A stretch of DNA of 64,000 nucleotides from Limnephilus marmoratus (taxonomy: Eukaryota; Arthropoda; Insecta; Trichoptera; Limnephilidae): assembly GCA_917880885.1 (NCBI GenBank), contig OU862908.1, forward strand, positions 8,964,501 through 9,028,500. The letters are read 5' to 3'. The notes under the pieces were generated by a model. That model saw nothing but the letters and a program-made list of their open reading frames with translations. It was not told the origin of the DNA and made no database searches. Position 1 is the first letter of the stretch, and each line of letters opens with the position of its first letter. Made by a program: the position numbers and the translations under genes. Shown here in pieces: positions 54,060-64,000 of this stretch.

Positions 54060-55640
54060 ATTAAAATAAGATAATAATACATGTGTTATCCACACAAACA
54101 CAATAAAATACATAAGTGTATTTACCAAAATTCTTATTAAAAATTAAAACAAGTAATAAAAAGGGGGCATGGCATCGGCCTACCCTAATACAAAAAGTTT
54201 TGGGTACCTAGTACCTACTTTAGTACCCCCCTAAACATGAACCAGTGCCCCACACGCACGCGTCGCAAGTCATGTGATGTGAATAATCTCTCGCGCCGGT
54301 TTTCAATGGCCGCTATAGAACTATTTTGTTCTTTCAAACCAACACATAATCATTGCCAAACGGCTAAACTCAAGCTATACACAATGATCGTCTTTTTTAA
54401 TGTATTTATTTGACGAGGCTTTAAGGTCGCAAAAAACCTCGGCGGTTTTCGTGTAAATATGAGAGGGGATGGCGTCGCTAAAGCCAGTCGGTTTCGATCC
54501 GTCGTTGCGGCCGCGTGTCTACAGTAACGCAGCGCGTGCGCACCACCGAACCAATCACAGCGGTGGATCTTCCCGCCAGTTTTCCTAACTTTCCCGGTCT
54601 ACATTTTTTCAAATCTGTGACTTTCAAAGCCGTCATTAATTCAAATGAAAAATATTCTTATGTTTTATCTTTTTTGGTTTTGTTTATAATATCAATATTC
54701 TAATAATATTAACGTTGAATAAAAATTCGATTAAAGTTTTGTGCTGCGTGTAGAGTACGTTTTATTTCCGTGTGTAGTTTATTATGCAGGTATGCATTTT
54801 TTCTGTTTATTACCATTGTTTTAGTACGTGATAAGGATGCAAAACTGTCTGACGAGCCAAAAAAAATCTTGACCTAGGTAGGTACTTATATGCTTGTGAC
54901 GGAAATGTTAACGTTTTTAAATTAAAACTATTTATTATGTACCTAATTACATAAATCTTAAAATTAACTTAGTTGTTGTCTTGAAGTTAAATGAGCGTTG
55001 CTAAAATGTTAATCTTGTTTAAAGTATGACAACGAAAATACGATATTTCAATGAAAGCATATTTGGTGGTACCAATCAATTAATTATATTTTCTTTTGCC
55101 TAATTGGGTTTCATTTTTACCCCCTGTGGTTTTCGCACATTCATTAAAACATTTCTTATTTAATTTTATATCCATATACAATATACCATATACAATAGTG
55201 GCCATTTGTATACGAAGTACCTGCAGGATTTACAAAATCCATTCATATTTCGTGTGTTAATTAATACCTTAAACAAGTATATTTCATAATATTTATGCAA
55301 ACTTTTGTTTCCATAAGAACCCATTCCATACAAATACAAACGCTGGCCTTTATTGATATTGCCTCATTATGCATCAACCGGTAACTGCCGAAAAGATTCG
55401 AACAATGTTTTTTAAAGAAGTTATTTAACATCCGCAAAATAGAATATATTATATTTAAGAGTGCTCTATAGTGAACATTCATATAAAATTGACTAGATAT
55501 GCGCCACAGTCGATCATGTCTTTGTTTTTTATTCGCTCTGAATTCGCGCTAAATCAATTCGGGAGGCGTGTGTGGGTACCGCCGTACCGCCGATCACGGG
55601 AAGCATTTAGATATAAAATCACCTCCCGAAATTAGTGCAC
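54060..55640. other. no gene; CpG-rich patch with CCAAT box
   Basis: Between about 54230 and 54620 the sequence is CpG-rich (CGCGCCGG, GCGGCCGCG at 54507, CGCAGCGCGTGCGCACC) with ACCAATCACAG at 54549. It is unlike the AT-rich surroundings and has no TE match here. It could be a host promoter or first exon. A 62-codon frame at 54515 has no domain. The rest (54630-55640) is featureless. Confidence 0.35.
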
Positions 55641-55654
55641 TTTACTTTGTAGAG

Positions 55655-56270
55655 GCTAATTTATTCACTTTTAAGAACAATTCATATGGGTCTCATAGTA
55701 TCGCTGTGTCTCCCATTGGTTTAAGGTGTTCGTCTCATAGAAAACGCTGTATCTCCCTTACTATTATAGTGAGAAATATAATATAAACGGTGTTGGAAAG
55801 AGAAAACACCACGATTTATATTCATCTCTAAAAGTTAACGATAAGATAACTAAATTAAACACCTTTGTGAAACCAAAATTTAGGATCGCAAATTAAAAAA
55901 AAAATAATGAAACTTTGGGAATTTTTATTAATTATTTTTTTCATCGAACGTTAAAAGAGTGAGGTAACAAAACAGTTTTTATAATACATTTGTCTAATAA
56001 AATATGTATGTGAATAAATTTGTTTCGTTATCAGTAATTTTAGGTAGAAAAAACATAAGTTGAGCCATTTATAAAACTTTTTATGTTTGCCCGCAAAATT
56101 TTTATACTTCAAAAATGATGTGTTTATTACAATTTTTAAATTTGAAAGCGTATTTTATCAAATTCAAAAACAGTTTTTAATTTTAGGAAATTCAGAAATA
56201 TTACTTTTATTTGGATTTTATTGCACAGCGGAAATATTTCGACCCTCTGATATAATATAATCGAGGAGGA
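55655..56270. mobile_element. piggyBac-like miniature element, diverged
   Basis: GAGGCTAATTTATTCAC, GGGTCTCATAGTATCGC and AGAAATATAATATAAACGG match the family at 4653. An internal duplication of the GTCTCATAG..TCTCCC part (55690-55760) is unique to this copy. TTAA termini have decayed. Confidence 0.6.
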
Positions 56271-56310
56271 GAAGAATTTCGGATAGAGATTTTATAAAAA
56301 GACATAATAA

Positions 56311-56915
56311 TCTTATATATAAGAATTAATCGCTAAATGTGTTGCTAAGCGCAAATCTCGAGAGCAGCTGAACCGATTTCGCTAATTCTTTTTTTAGAAT
56401 ATTCCTTGAAGTACGAGGATGGTTCTTACGGAGAGAAAAATTAAGGAAATTGCTCAGAAAATTGGATAATTTCAGAAAACCTAACGATTATAGCAAGTTT
56501 GACAGGTCGCGTGTTTGAGAATGACATTTTGCAAAACAATTCTATTTTTGAAAATCTTTAAGTTGATAAATTTACTTAAAGTAGGTACTCCCCTAATAGT
56601 TTGAATCGAATCAAGAATTTTAGATATTTTAAATAAGTACCTATGTTAGGTACCAAATTTAATATACATGAAAAATGGAAATTTGAATAAAAATTGTAAA
56701 AGGTGGCACGCGGGCTGTTTAAAAACTGAATGTATTGGGATTGAATATATGGAAAGCGCGAGGGAGGGAGTGATGGGGGAGGAAGGTGAGAGGGGGAGGG
56801 GTGAGGGGGTAGGGGGAAAGGGGGAGGGGGGAGGGGGGGAGGTGGAGGAGGCGGAGTGGGAACCCCCCTTACACCATGCGAGCGAAACCGCGGGAAAAAG
56901 CAATTTTATAATAAC
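56311..56915 (+). mobile_element. Helitron, 5' end present, fused to polypurine element
   Basis: Starts TCTTATATATAAGAATTAAT after A, with GCAGCTGAACCGATTTCGC and a GTTCTTACGGAGAG block known from lepidopteran Helitrons. From about 56680 (GGTGGCACGCGGGCTG) it carries the G-rich body of the 46884 family (GGGGGAGGGGTGAGGGGG). The CTAG end is not reached. A chimaera of two Helitron families, or one family with a shared 3' body. Confidence 0.6.
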
Positions 56916-57465
56916 GATGTATTTTATCTTTGAAGACTACTGCTTTGAGCATGGGAATTCCCTCAGATAGCTTAATTTATTCAAAGACTGTGTCCCATTC
57001 AGGAAACGCATTGTTTGGCATGCCAAACTAAACTTGTTTTCATCCATTTAAGATATTATGCTTCCATTTCCATATACGTATATATAGATTTAGCAAGCTT
57101 TTGTAAGAGCAAGATTGCAAAAGCAAAATTAAACTGGAAAATTCTGGCTTGAAACAATAATGGTCGAGTGTTTAACTAATATTGAATTAAATCAATTAAT
57201 AACGCATTCCGAATTTCTACCGTTTTATAACATATTTCTCTTGAACACATTATTTTTTTTAATTTCTAAAACAATAGTTGTTTTTAAAGATATCTTTACA
57301 TGATATATAATATTTGCAATTTAATATATTTGTATAATTTAATAAATTATTATTTAATTTATCAACCGTAATATGAATGATTACCATCTGTAAACTTCAC
57401 CCGCCATAACACAGGGACATCCCTAGCATGGCGGATGAAATAACACAAAAATCTATACAATGTAG
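56916..57465. other. no recognisable feature
   Basis: AT-rich, no gene. Confidence 0.3.
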
Positions 57466-58857
57466 CCGAAATGTATGTACGTGCATAACTTTCCAACGAC
57501 TGCACCAAATACGATAATTATTTTTTATTTTGTTCGTTATTGTCAGGACAAGGTTTGTATAAGACTACTGGCGAGCTCTGGCATTATGAAATTTGTATAA
57601 AAATGAATCGCCGAAATGTACGCGCATAACTTCCGAACGATTGCACCAAATTGGATAATTCTTTTTTGTTGTGTTCGTTATTGTCTGGTGAACTCTGGAA
57701 TTATGAAATTTGTATAAAAAAATTGCCATAGGTGGTACGCGAGCTGTTTGAAAACTAAATGTACCAGGAATTAATTTATGGAACGCAAGAGGGGAGGAGG
57801 GGAACCAGGGAGGGGGGAGGGGAACCTGAGAGGGGGGAGGGGAACTCGGGAGGGTGGTTTGCTGGACGGGGGAAGGGGGGAAGTGGAGTGGGGAGAGGGA
57901 AGGTGTAGGAGCAGTACCGGATTATCCCTAAGGCAGAGTAGGCAACTGCCTAGGGGCCCCGCATCGGCTAGGGGCCCCGCGTCTCGGGAAAAAATGACTT
58001 GCTTCAATTAGTGAGCAACGAAGGTTTGGAAAAAGTCAGTTTTCAAGATGTTTTATTTATTTTTATTAGGAACATTTACAGGTTAATAACATTAGGTACA
58101 CGCATTAAAGAAAACAACAAATTATAATATTTAGGTTATAACCCAATAAATAACTAATGTTCACATCATGCACAAATAATAAATAAAAAGTCTATAATTT
58201 AAACAAATATGTAAACATAGTTGTATTTTACTTTTCTTTCCTTCTATTTGTTGCAACATTACTTAATATCTGAAGTGATTGAAGGTGCCGTGTGTGGTTT
58301 ATATTGGCATTTGTTTCATTTTATTTTTAATTATACATACATATGTTTAAAATATAAATGTTGTAGAAACTTCAGTATACTACCCACCTATCTGCTTGGG
58401 AAAATAAAACGGTCGCTTGAAACGCTGTACCATCGTTAGTTTTGCTCCGACTTACTTAAATTGAAATTAGACGCAGTACTCAATATACTGACATGTTTTA
58501 CATTAAAAAAAAATGAAAAGTTTTAAAACCTTACGCCCCCCCCCCCCCCCCCATTAAAGCCTTGTTAAGGATTTGATCAAGGGAACAAAAAGGTGTTTGG
58601 AAGCTCCTTCAACCCCCCCCCCCCCCCCGTTAGTCCGCCATTGGTAAAGGGGCCCCGAGACGTGCATTGCCTAGGGGCCCCGACATGGTTAATCCGGCCC
58701 TGTGTAGGAGGCGAAGTGGAAACACGAGAGGGAAAGAGTGAAGTGTAGGGAGAGGAATGGGGGGGGCGGAAGGGGAACGGGACGAATGGGAAAGGACACG
58801 CAGGGAGAAACAATTTCTTTATTAAATGTCATAGCAACGCATGCCGGGAACCAGCTA
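57466..58857 (+). mobile_element. Helitron-like polypurine element, copy 5, with nested hAT
   Basis: The 5' blocks (CCGAAATGTATGTACG, then a second copy at 57610) are followed by the G-rich body. The body is interrupted at 57912-58702 by a hAT element and resumes (GGCGAAGTGGAAACACG) to the end GCCGGGAACCAGCTAG before T at 58857. Confidence 0.75.
57912..58702. mobile_element. non-autonomous hAT element, 791 bp, nested
   Basis: The 8-bp TSD TGTAGGAG is exact (57904-57911 and 58703-58710). The termini are CAGTACCGGATTATCCC and, reversed, CAGGGCCGGATTAACC. The repeated word CTAGGGGCCCCG appears near both ends (57950-57985 and 58645-58685). C runs lie at 58537-58552 and 58613-58628. No transposase frame. 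Confidence 0.93.
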
Positions 58858-58879
58858 GTAATAAATAAATAAAAATAAA

Positions 58880-59065
58880 ATGAATACATTTGTCATGCCG
58901 GTAATTATATGAAAATTATTATAAACACGTTGTTTACTGTTATTTTAGAAGTATGAAAAACTCGCCGTGTTTCTTTAAATGCTATTTAAGACATTTCCCA
59001 TGAGATTTTTGCTCTAGTTTAAGCGATTCGTGGTTATTAAACATTTTCACAATTTTCGCTTAATT
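58880..59065. repeat. unclassified dispersed repeat, inverted copy of 29690-29920
   Basis: Shares a CGCCGTGTTTCTTTAAATGC-like block, an AAACACGTTGTTTAC-like block and a GTTTAAGCGATTCGTGG-like block, in reverse, with the earlier copy. No coding. Confidence 0.5.
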
Positions 59066-59082
59066 GTTATCGTTTTTAAGAA

Positions 59083-59320
59083 ATAATAATAATAAATAAA
59101 TAAAGGCCTTTATTCCAGAATGTGGGGAGGTGCAATCCCACATATCCTATATAGTGTATAAGTACATACATAAAACACATAGATATTTATAAAATATGGT
59201 AATAAGAAGAAAATAAAATAAAAATATAAGTAAAAAAATAAATAAAAAATCAGTCTGGGGTTATGGGAGCCAGTGTCTCCTCCAATGTTCTTCTAAGCTC
59301 GATCCTGAAGTCAAACGTGA
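59083..59320 (-). mobile_element. LINE 3' tail
   Basis: In reverse it ends CCCACATTCTGGAATAAAGG and an (ATTT)n-like tail at 59083-59110. Typical polyadenylation end; no coding part recognised. Confidence 0.5.
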
Positions 59321-59639
59321 TTCTATTATGAGAATGTTTCAGGTTAATATTAGCGCGCTCTTTCTAACATTCGTGTTTACGTAAATATATCCCATTCTTA
59401 TCCTTTTTGAGCACTTACAACTGGACCTTAAGCTTTAAATAATTGTCTTTATTTAGAAACAGTAGAAATTACGAAATATTCGGTTTTATAAAGTGCTCAT
59501 AAGTCTAAATTATTATTAATAATATCGTCGCTGTTCGGACTCAACCTCGTGTCTTAAAAATACAACTTTTCCCAGGGGATTAAAAAAATGGTATATTTTT
59601 CCAACTTTAGGTATTTCTTTCTTATTTGATATGAGTATT

Positions 59640-60256
59640 ACGACATACTTAAGTGTTATTTAAGTTTAAAATAAGGAAAGTAGACAGTTTCTTTAATCTC
59701 CTGAGAAAACGTATTTTTGTAGATACGAGCTTGAGTCAAAACAGCGACGATATCTCCTTACGGATTTGGACAGATAAGTCTATTTATTTATTAAGGTATG
59801 TGATAGAGTTGGACTCTGCCGTTGATATGTCATATAAAAAAATATCTATTCCAAATCTGAAGATAAGATAACAAATAAAAAATAACTTCATAGAGTCATT
59901 TTTAGATTAAGATCCGGACATGCACTAATGGGAAGAATATTGTGTCTGTTAGGCCTCTCTGATTCTCCAATGTGCTCTATATGTGAAGAATTTGAAGACA
60001 TTGAACACACTCTCACAAAGTGCATTAAATTTGAACAACAGAGAGTAACAATATTGATGACCTCAAACCCATCGGAAATTCATAATTTGATAGCTTCAAC
60101 CGACTACTATGCCATTTCAAGACTCATGAAATTCATTAGATCGTGCAACATGGAAAATATATGATACATTGTTTTATAAAGATACATACATATATATATT
60201 AATATTGCAACATTAATATATAGGATATATTTAAAAAAAAAAAAAAAAAAAAAATG
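59640..60256 (+). mobile_element. LINE 3' portion with zinc-knuckle-like C-terminus
   Basis: Frames at 59653-59871 and about 59893-60164. The second reads FRLRSGHALMGRIL, then C-S-I-C..E-H..C (CSICEEFEDIEHTLTKC), the CCHC-type block that closes ORF2 in Jockey/I/R1-type LINEs downstream of RT or RNase H. A 21-base A run at 60233-60253 is the poly(A) tail. The two frames are separated by a stop near 59872. Confidence 0.75.
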
Positions 60257-60547
60257 AAACCTTAAAATAAATAAAAACAGATGAGGCAAAAAATGACAGC
60301 AGTATGCGAGTCAGAAGCCTCGATTAAATATTATAATATAAAAAAAAAAAAATAATAACTAAAATCAAAGACGGTAGCTATTGGGGCTAGGGGATTGAGC
60401 ATAAGAGATATTTATTGAACTGAGTTTTCCGTTCAACTGCATAATTCCACAATTGTAAATGATATGTTTTCGCCTGTAGAATATTCTCTCCTCATTATAA
60501 AGTTTAAAAGAAAATCATTTGTGCGTCAGCAAAAATTCTCTGACTTT
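60257..60547. other. no recognisable feature
   Basis: No gene or repeat seen. Confidence 0.3.
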
Positions 60548-60895
60548 TTGAAGTGAAGCCGCGTTGTGATTTGAAATTCGGATGAAACGTAAGTGCGTCA
60601 CTAAAATGTATTATTTGACGGCCCTCGGTTCTAAAAAATTGCTGTAATTCACGGCTACGCGCGAGCCTCCGATAACGCAGCGCGGCGGTGTAAAGCGCCT
60701 GACTCTCAGCGCCCAGAGAGACATCCAGCGAACGGAGGTTCGAATCCTACCAAATCAAAAAAAAAACATTTTTTGTTGTAAAATCAACATCCAATCCTTA
60801 AACCACTTTAAAATAAGCAGGCAAAAGAAAAGAAAAAGACGTCTAGCGACTTTCTAGTTTCACTTCTACCGCGTGTGAATTGCAGACTCTGATTT
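60548..60895 (+). repeat. family T repeat containing a tRNA-like SINE module
   Basis: The outer blocks (AAGTGAAGCCGCGTTGTG and TTTCACTTCTACCGCGTG) are family T; its middle is replaced. The inserted module has GCGCCTGACTCTCAGCG, a perfect B box GGTTCGAATCC at 60739, an A run, then AAAATCAACATCCAATCC, matching the module at 53565-53935. Confidence 0.6.
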
Positions 60896-60899
60896 ATTT

Positions 60900-61890
60900 A
60901 TTTGTTGGATCGCCAACAGAACACATCACATAATTATTATGTGATGAATTTAATGAATATTCAATTACAGTAATTAACATTTTAATATGGTTAAAGCTTA
61001 TAGCAATTATTCCGATAGAGCACAGCAATATTCTTTGTACAACGGCAAGTTACAATAAGTAAAACAAAATTAAATTGCAAGTGCCGAAAACAAAGAGGGC
61101 CAAAATCAAATATTTATTTATTTTATTTTATTTTTATTTTAAATACATAAACGGCTATACTGCCTTTTATAAATAAACATATAGTATTAGTAAATACATA
61201 CATTGATGTACATTGAACAATTGTCTTGAATTTCTCAGCTCGTAAATTCTATTCCATAATGAGCTCCGTGAGCTTTAAAAAATATTTGTTGTTTTATTGT
61301 TTTTTTTTGTTCCATATTTTCCAACTGTCCAATAAAACAAAAGGATTAATAAAATTTCAATAAATATCTATTAGCCTTATTACAAAAAAAGACTTCCCCA
61401 CCATTAAACGGTGTTTTAGTTACACTTTGAATAAAGACTATACAATTTCTGTTTCGAACTCTTACTAATAAAATAATGTCTTTGACTGACTTGAATGACG
61501 CGTGCGACATAAGCGTGGGATTCAGAATATCGATGACATTATAACAGTTAACGTACGAAATAAATGTCGGTCTTACCCAATTGAGATTTGGTCCAGATGG
61601 TAGCGTAATTGACGGTTGAAGTCCAATCCTCGGCCAAACAAATTATTTAATTTTTTTTTTTTATGTTTTAAAAGACTTTGTTTTTATAGGTTTATTTTTT
61701 CACGTCTCAAATTAAAATATTCCAATTATTTATAAATATTATTCTAGTTTAAAATCCAAATCTAGTTTCTAAAGTGGTATTTTTTTACTACAACTTGAAA
61801 AATAAGAAATATATAGTAATTTTAAAATATTCCGAAATTCGATGAGAAATTATTAAAATTATTAGCAGTCTATTCAATAGACACTAAGAA
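60900..61890. other. no gene; AT-rich, possibly LINE UTR
   Basis: The TTTATTTATTTTATTTTATT run at 61110-61140 looks like a reverse LINE tail. No domain is visible. Confidence 0.3.
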
Positions 61891-61894
61891 ATCG

Positions 61895-62575
61895 CGCAGA
61901 ATGCGATCTTAAAGGTAATACTTAAAAAACATAGACTAACTGATACATATCAAATATTCAACAGTTGTTACGTACTAGATATATGCCAATTATTTGTTAA
62001 AACTCTACTAAACTACATTTTCGAGCAAAAAAAAAAATTTCAACAATCTCAAAATATCACTAACAGACCAGTAAGACAATCGTACAAAAATAACATAAAA
62101 ACTCCGACAGTGAATACAAGCTTTGGACAAAGGCACCGTAAATATCATGCTATAAAAGCATTCAATAGTATTACCCTTGAAAATAAAATAGAAGAAAACG
62201 AAAATAAATTCATACTCAAAATTTAAAAAAATGGATTAAAGAACAAAAAAGACAATATTACCAAAATCTCATTACATAATAAGAATAAAACACACACGTA
62301 ACACACAAAAACAAATAAAAAACACATCATAAAAAAAATCATTTTACCTATAATTTTACCTTAATTGTAAATTTTTATTTTTAGTTTAATTTTCGCTTTT
62401 TTGGTGCAGCATTATTTTAATATTATTTTTAATGTATTATGTATAAATTTTTGTTTTATAAAATGGAGGCCTTAGCACAGGTGAGCTATCCAGTGAGGCT
62501 GACATTGCTGAATTGTATTTAAAAATGATAGATATTATGTCAAATAAAATAAATAAAAATAATAAATAATAAACA
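61895..62575 (+). mobile_element. LINE 3' region with decayed ORF2 C-terminus
   Basis: Broken forward frames give KHRLTDTYQIFNSC, LFVKTLLNYIFEQ, then SFGQRHRKYHAIKAFN. This is the same C-terminal layout as the LINEs at 9425 and 12560. The 3' UTR contains GGCCTTAGCACAGGTGAGC and ends AATAAAAATAATAAATAATAAA near 62573. No RT core. Confidence 0.65.
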
Positions 62576-63366
62576 GCCCTCTTGGGCTGTATAAACAATA
62601 TTAACTTTACATGAACTATTTTATGGCTGTGAAATGTCAGTTTTTATTTTACTTATCTATTAGTAAGGTTTTCACACGGTTGTTTATCAATCGTATAAAA
62701 TGTTCACCATGTAAGGCAGTACTATTATTGTTTGTTGCTTAATTTTCAATTGCTCAATAAAAAAAAATTAAAAAAGGAGCGTGGCAACATGGTCGAAAAC
62801 GGGTTAGAATTAAATCCATAAATAAATAACTATCTTATTCTACTAACTACCTGCGAAAAATCACGTAAAACTTTTGAGTTGAGATAAAATTGAATGAAAT
62901 AATCGCATAATTATAAAATAAATATGCGGACAGGCAGGTAGTTAATAATAATAATGCTAGTATCTGAAGCGTGGTACGGATATAATTTGGATAGAGTAGG
63001 CTATCGAAACAGGTAACTACTGTTATATTTAAATAATAATGGCAAGGCAATTAATTAACATTTCTACTGGCAGTAAGTACGTGCCTAAACACACGGTACC
63101 TATTTGGAATATCTTTTAACTTGATAATAGCATATTTTGCTGTTCTTACTCCATTCCAATTATTTGTAAAAACAAACCAGTTTAGATGACGTACATAGTT
63201 CAATGAATGCGGTGAAAACATAATTTTCCCCCTCTTAAAAATTAAAAATGAGCTAAGGTTTATTAAACAATTATTTTGACTCTATTTCCACAATAAGGAA
63301 CTCCACTAACTCCAGTCCATTTAAAAAAAATAATTGTTAATAATAATAATAATATAATAATAATAA
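62576..63366. other. no gene; AAT microsatellite and a small DNA-element end
   Basis: GGAACTCCACTAACTCCAGT at 63296 matches the terminus of the element at 14298/24880. An (AAT)n tract lies at 63335-63367, directly before the reverse transcriptase frame. Confidence 0.5.
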
Positions 63367-64000
63367 ATTAGCTTTTTGAAAAATATTATGTCCTTTTGGA
63401 ATACAGATTTGCTAGTTAATTTAAAAGGTAAGAAAATAGTAGTACCGGGCATTTCAATAAAAAGAGGGATTTTTCAAGGAGACTCATTGAGCCCTCTTTG
63501 GTTTTGCTTAGCATTGAATCCCCTTTCTAAAATGTTAATTAAAAGCAAGTTTGGAATAAAAATTAAGGGTAATACAAGAGAGAGTAGTATAGTTTCACAT
63601 CTATTATATATGGATGATATAAAATTATTTTCAAATTCTGAATCAAATTTAGAGAAAATGATTAAGGTAGTTAAAATTTTTTCAGATGATATTAAAATGA
63701 CTTTTGGTTTAGATAAATGTAAAACTATCCATATAGAGAAAGGCAAAATTGTAGATGGAGACGAGGGTATATTTAGAAATTTCAAAATTCAAAGTATGAA
63801 AGGGGATGAGGTTTATAAATATTTAGGATACCCGCAATCGAATAGATTAGATGACACTAGTATTAAAAATGATATTAGGATTAAATTTCAAACTAGGATC
63901 AGAAAAATTTTAAAATCCAATCTATCTGCTAAAAATTTAGTAAAAGCAATAAATACTTGGGCAATACCTCTACTAACGTACTCATTTGGCATAATTAAAT
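63367..64000 (+). CDS. R2/R4/Dong-type LINE reverse transcriptase, partial, open to window end
   Basis: An uninterrupted 211-codon forward frame begins after a stop at 63364-63366 (first ATG at 63388) and runs off the end. Motifs in order: SIKRGIFQGDSLSPLWFCLA (RT domain 4), LLYMDDIKLF (active site; Y-M-D-D, as in the R2 superfamily), FGLDKCKT, then the YKYLGYPQ block and a W-A-I-P-L-L-T-Y block. The 5' part of RT is missing (an AAT tract replaces it), so this copy is 5'-truncated. The endonuclease and CCHH finger, if present, lie beyond the window. No frameshift or stop suggests a young insertion. Confidence 0.85.
   Translation, partial: MSFLKNIMSFWNTDLLVNLKGKKIVVPGISIKRGIFQGDSLSPLWFCLALNPLSKMLIKSKFGIKIKGNTRESSIVSHLLYMDDIKLFSNSESNLEKMIKVVKIFSDDIKMTFGLDKCKTIHIEKGKIVDGDEGIFRNFKIQSMKGDEVYKYLGYPQSNRLDDTSIKNDIRIKFQTRIRKILKSNLSAKNLVKAINTWAIPLLTYSFGIIK

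Noticed and set aside
63474..63785. A 103-codon reverse frame
   Set aside because: It is antisense to the R2/R4-type RT frame, which has clear RT motifs.
1..64000. Bacterial features (operons, ribosome binding sites, CRISPR, rho-independent terminators)
   Set aside because: The TE content, TTAGG words and lack of coding density show eukaryotic, insect-like DNA, so such calls would be meaningless.

Overview
The window is AT-rich eukaryotic DNA with no intact host protein gene. It is almost entirely layered transposable elements (TEs) and their debris, and most open frames are under 100 codons. Several signs point to an insect, most likely a moth or butterfly. There are many Helitron-like elements whose 3' ends read ...CTAG before T and whose 5' ends read TC + TATATATAA. 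There are TTAGG runs (the insect telomere word). There are also RTE, CR1/Jockey-like and R2/R4-like LINE pieces and many hAT, piggyBac-like and Harbinger-like miniature elements. The species cannot be named from the sequence.

Layout. 1-9 kb: a piggyBac-type end, four hAT elements with perfect 8-bp target site duplications (TSDs) at 263, 981, 3277 and 8266, a piggyBac-type miniature, a palindromic Penelope-like terminus with a hammerhead-ribozyme-like motif (6137-6345), a LINE scrap and a tRNA-like SINE head. 9-19 kb: a 5'-truncated LINE, a 2.1-kb insertion with inverted Penelope/hammerhead termini and a 14-bp TSD (10970-13064), inverted-repeat elements, hAT transposase debris, Harbinger-type miniatures and a 5'-truncated RTE with a 13-bp TSD (17828-18879). 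19-30 kb: a complete non-autonomous Helitron, another hAT element, a SINE-like family, hairpin miniatures, and a deleted pogo/Tigger-type transposon keeping its helix-turn-helix and PHD-like finger but not its DDE core (27267-28763). 30-42 kb: tandem short repeats, a miRNA-like hairpin, an inverted pair of TA-target elements, LINE and Helitron fragments, a 222-bp tandem duplication and a piggyBac-type element. 42-51 kb: a foldback element with about 340-bp inverted arms and a 95-bp minisatellite with TTAGG runs, inserted in a polypyrimidine-rich Helitron; then nested piggyBac/hAT and Helitron/TA-element/LINE complexes. 51-64 kb: a LINE with a 23-bp TSD, short repeats carrying tRNA-like modules, more Helitron with a nested hAT, LINE 3' ends, and an uninterrupted R2/R4-type reverse transcriptase frame running off the window end.

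The elements form an insertion chronology: Helitrons and piggyBac-type copies are the usual hosts, and hAT, TA-target, foldback and LINE copies are the later insertions. No pathway or operon logic exists. Function, if any, lies in TE biochemistry (self-cleaving RNA, inverted repeats, subterminal transposase sites) or in possible promoter-like CpG-rich patches near 2.8-3.0 kb and 54.2-54.6 kb.
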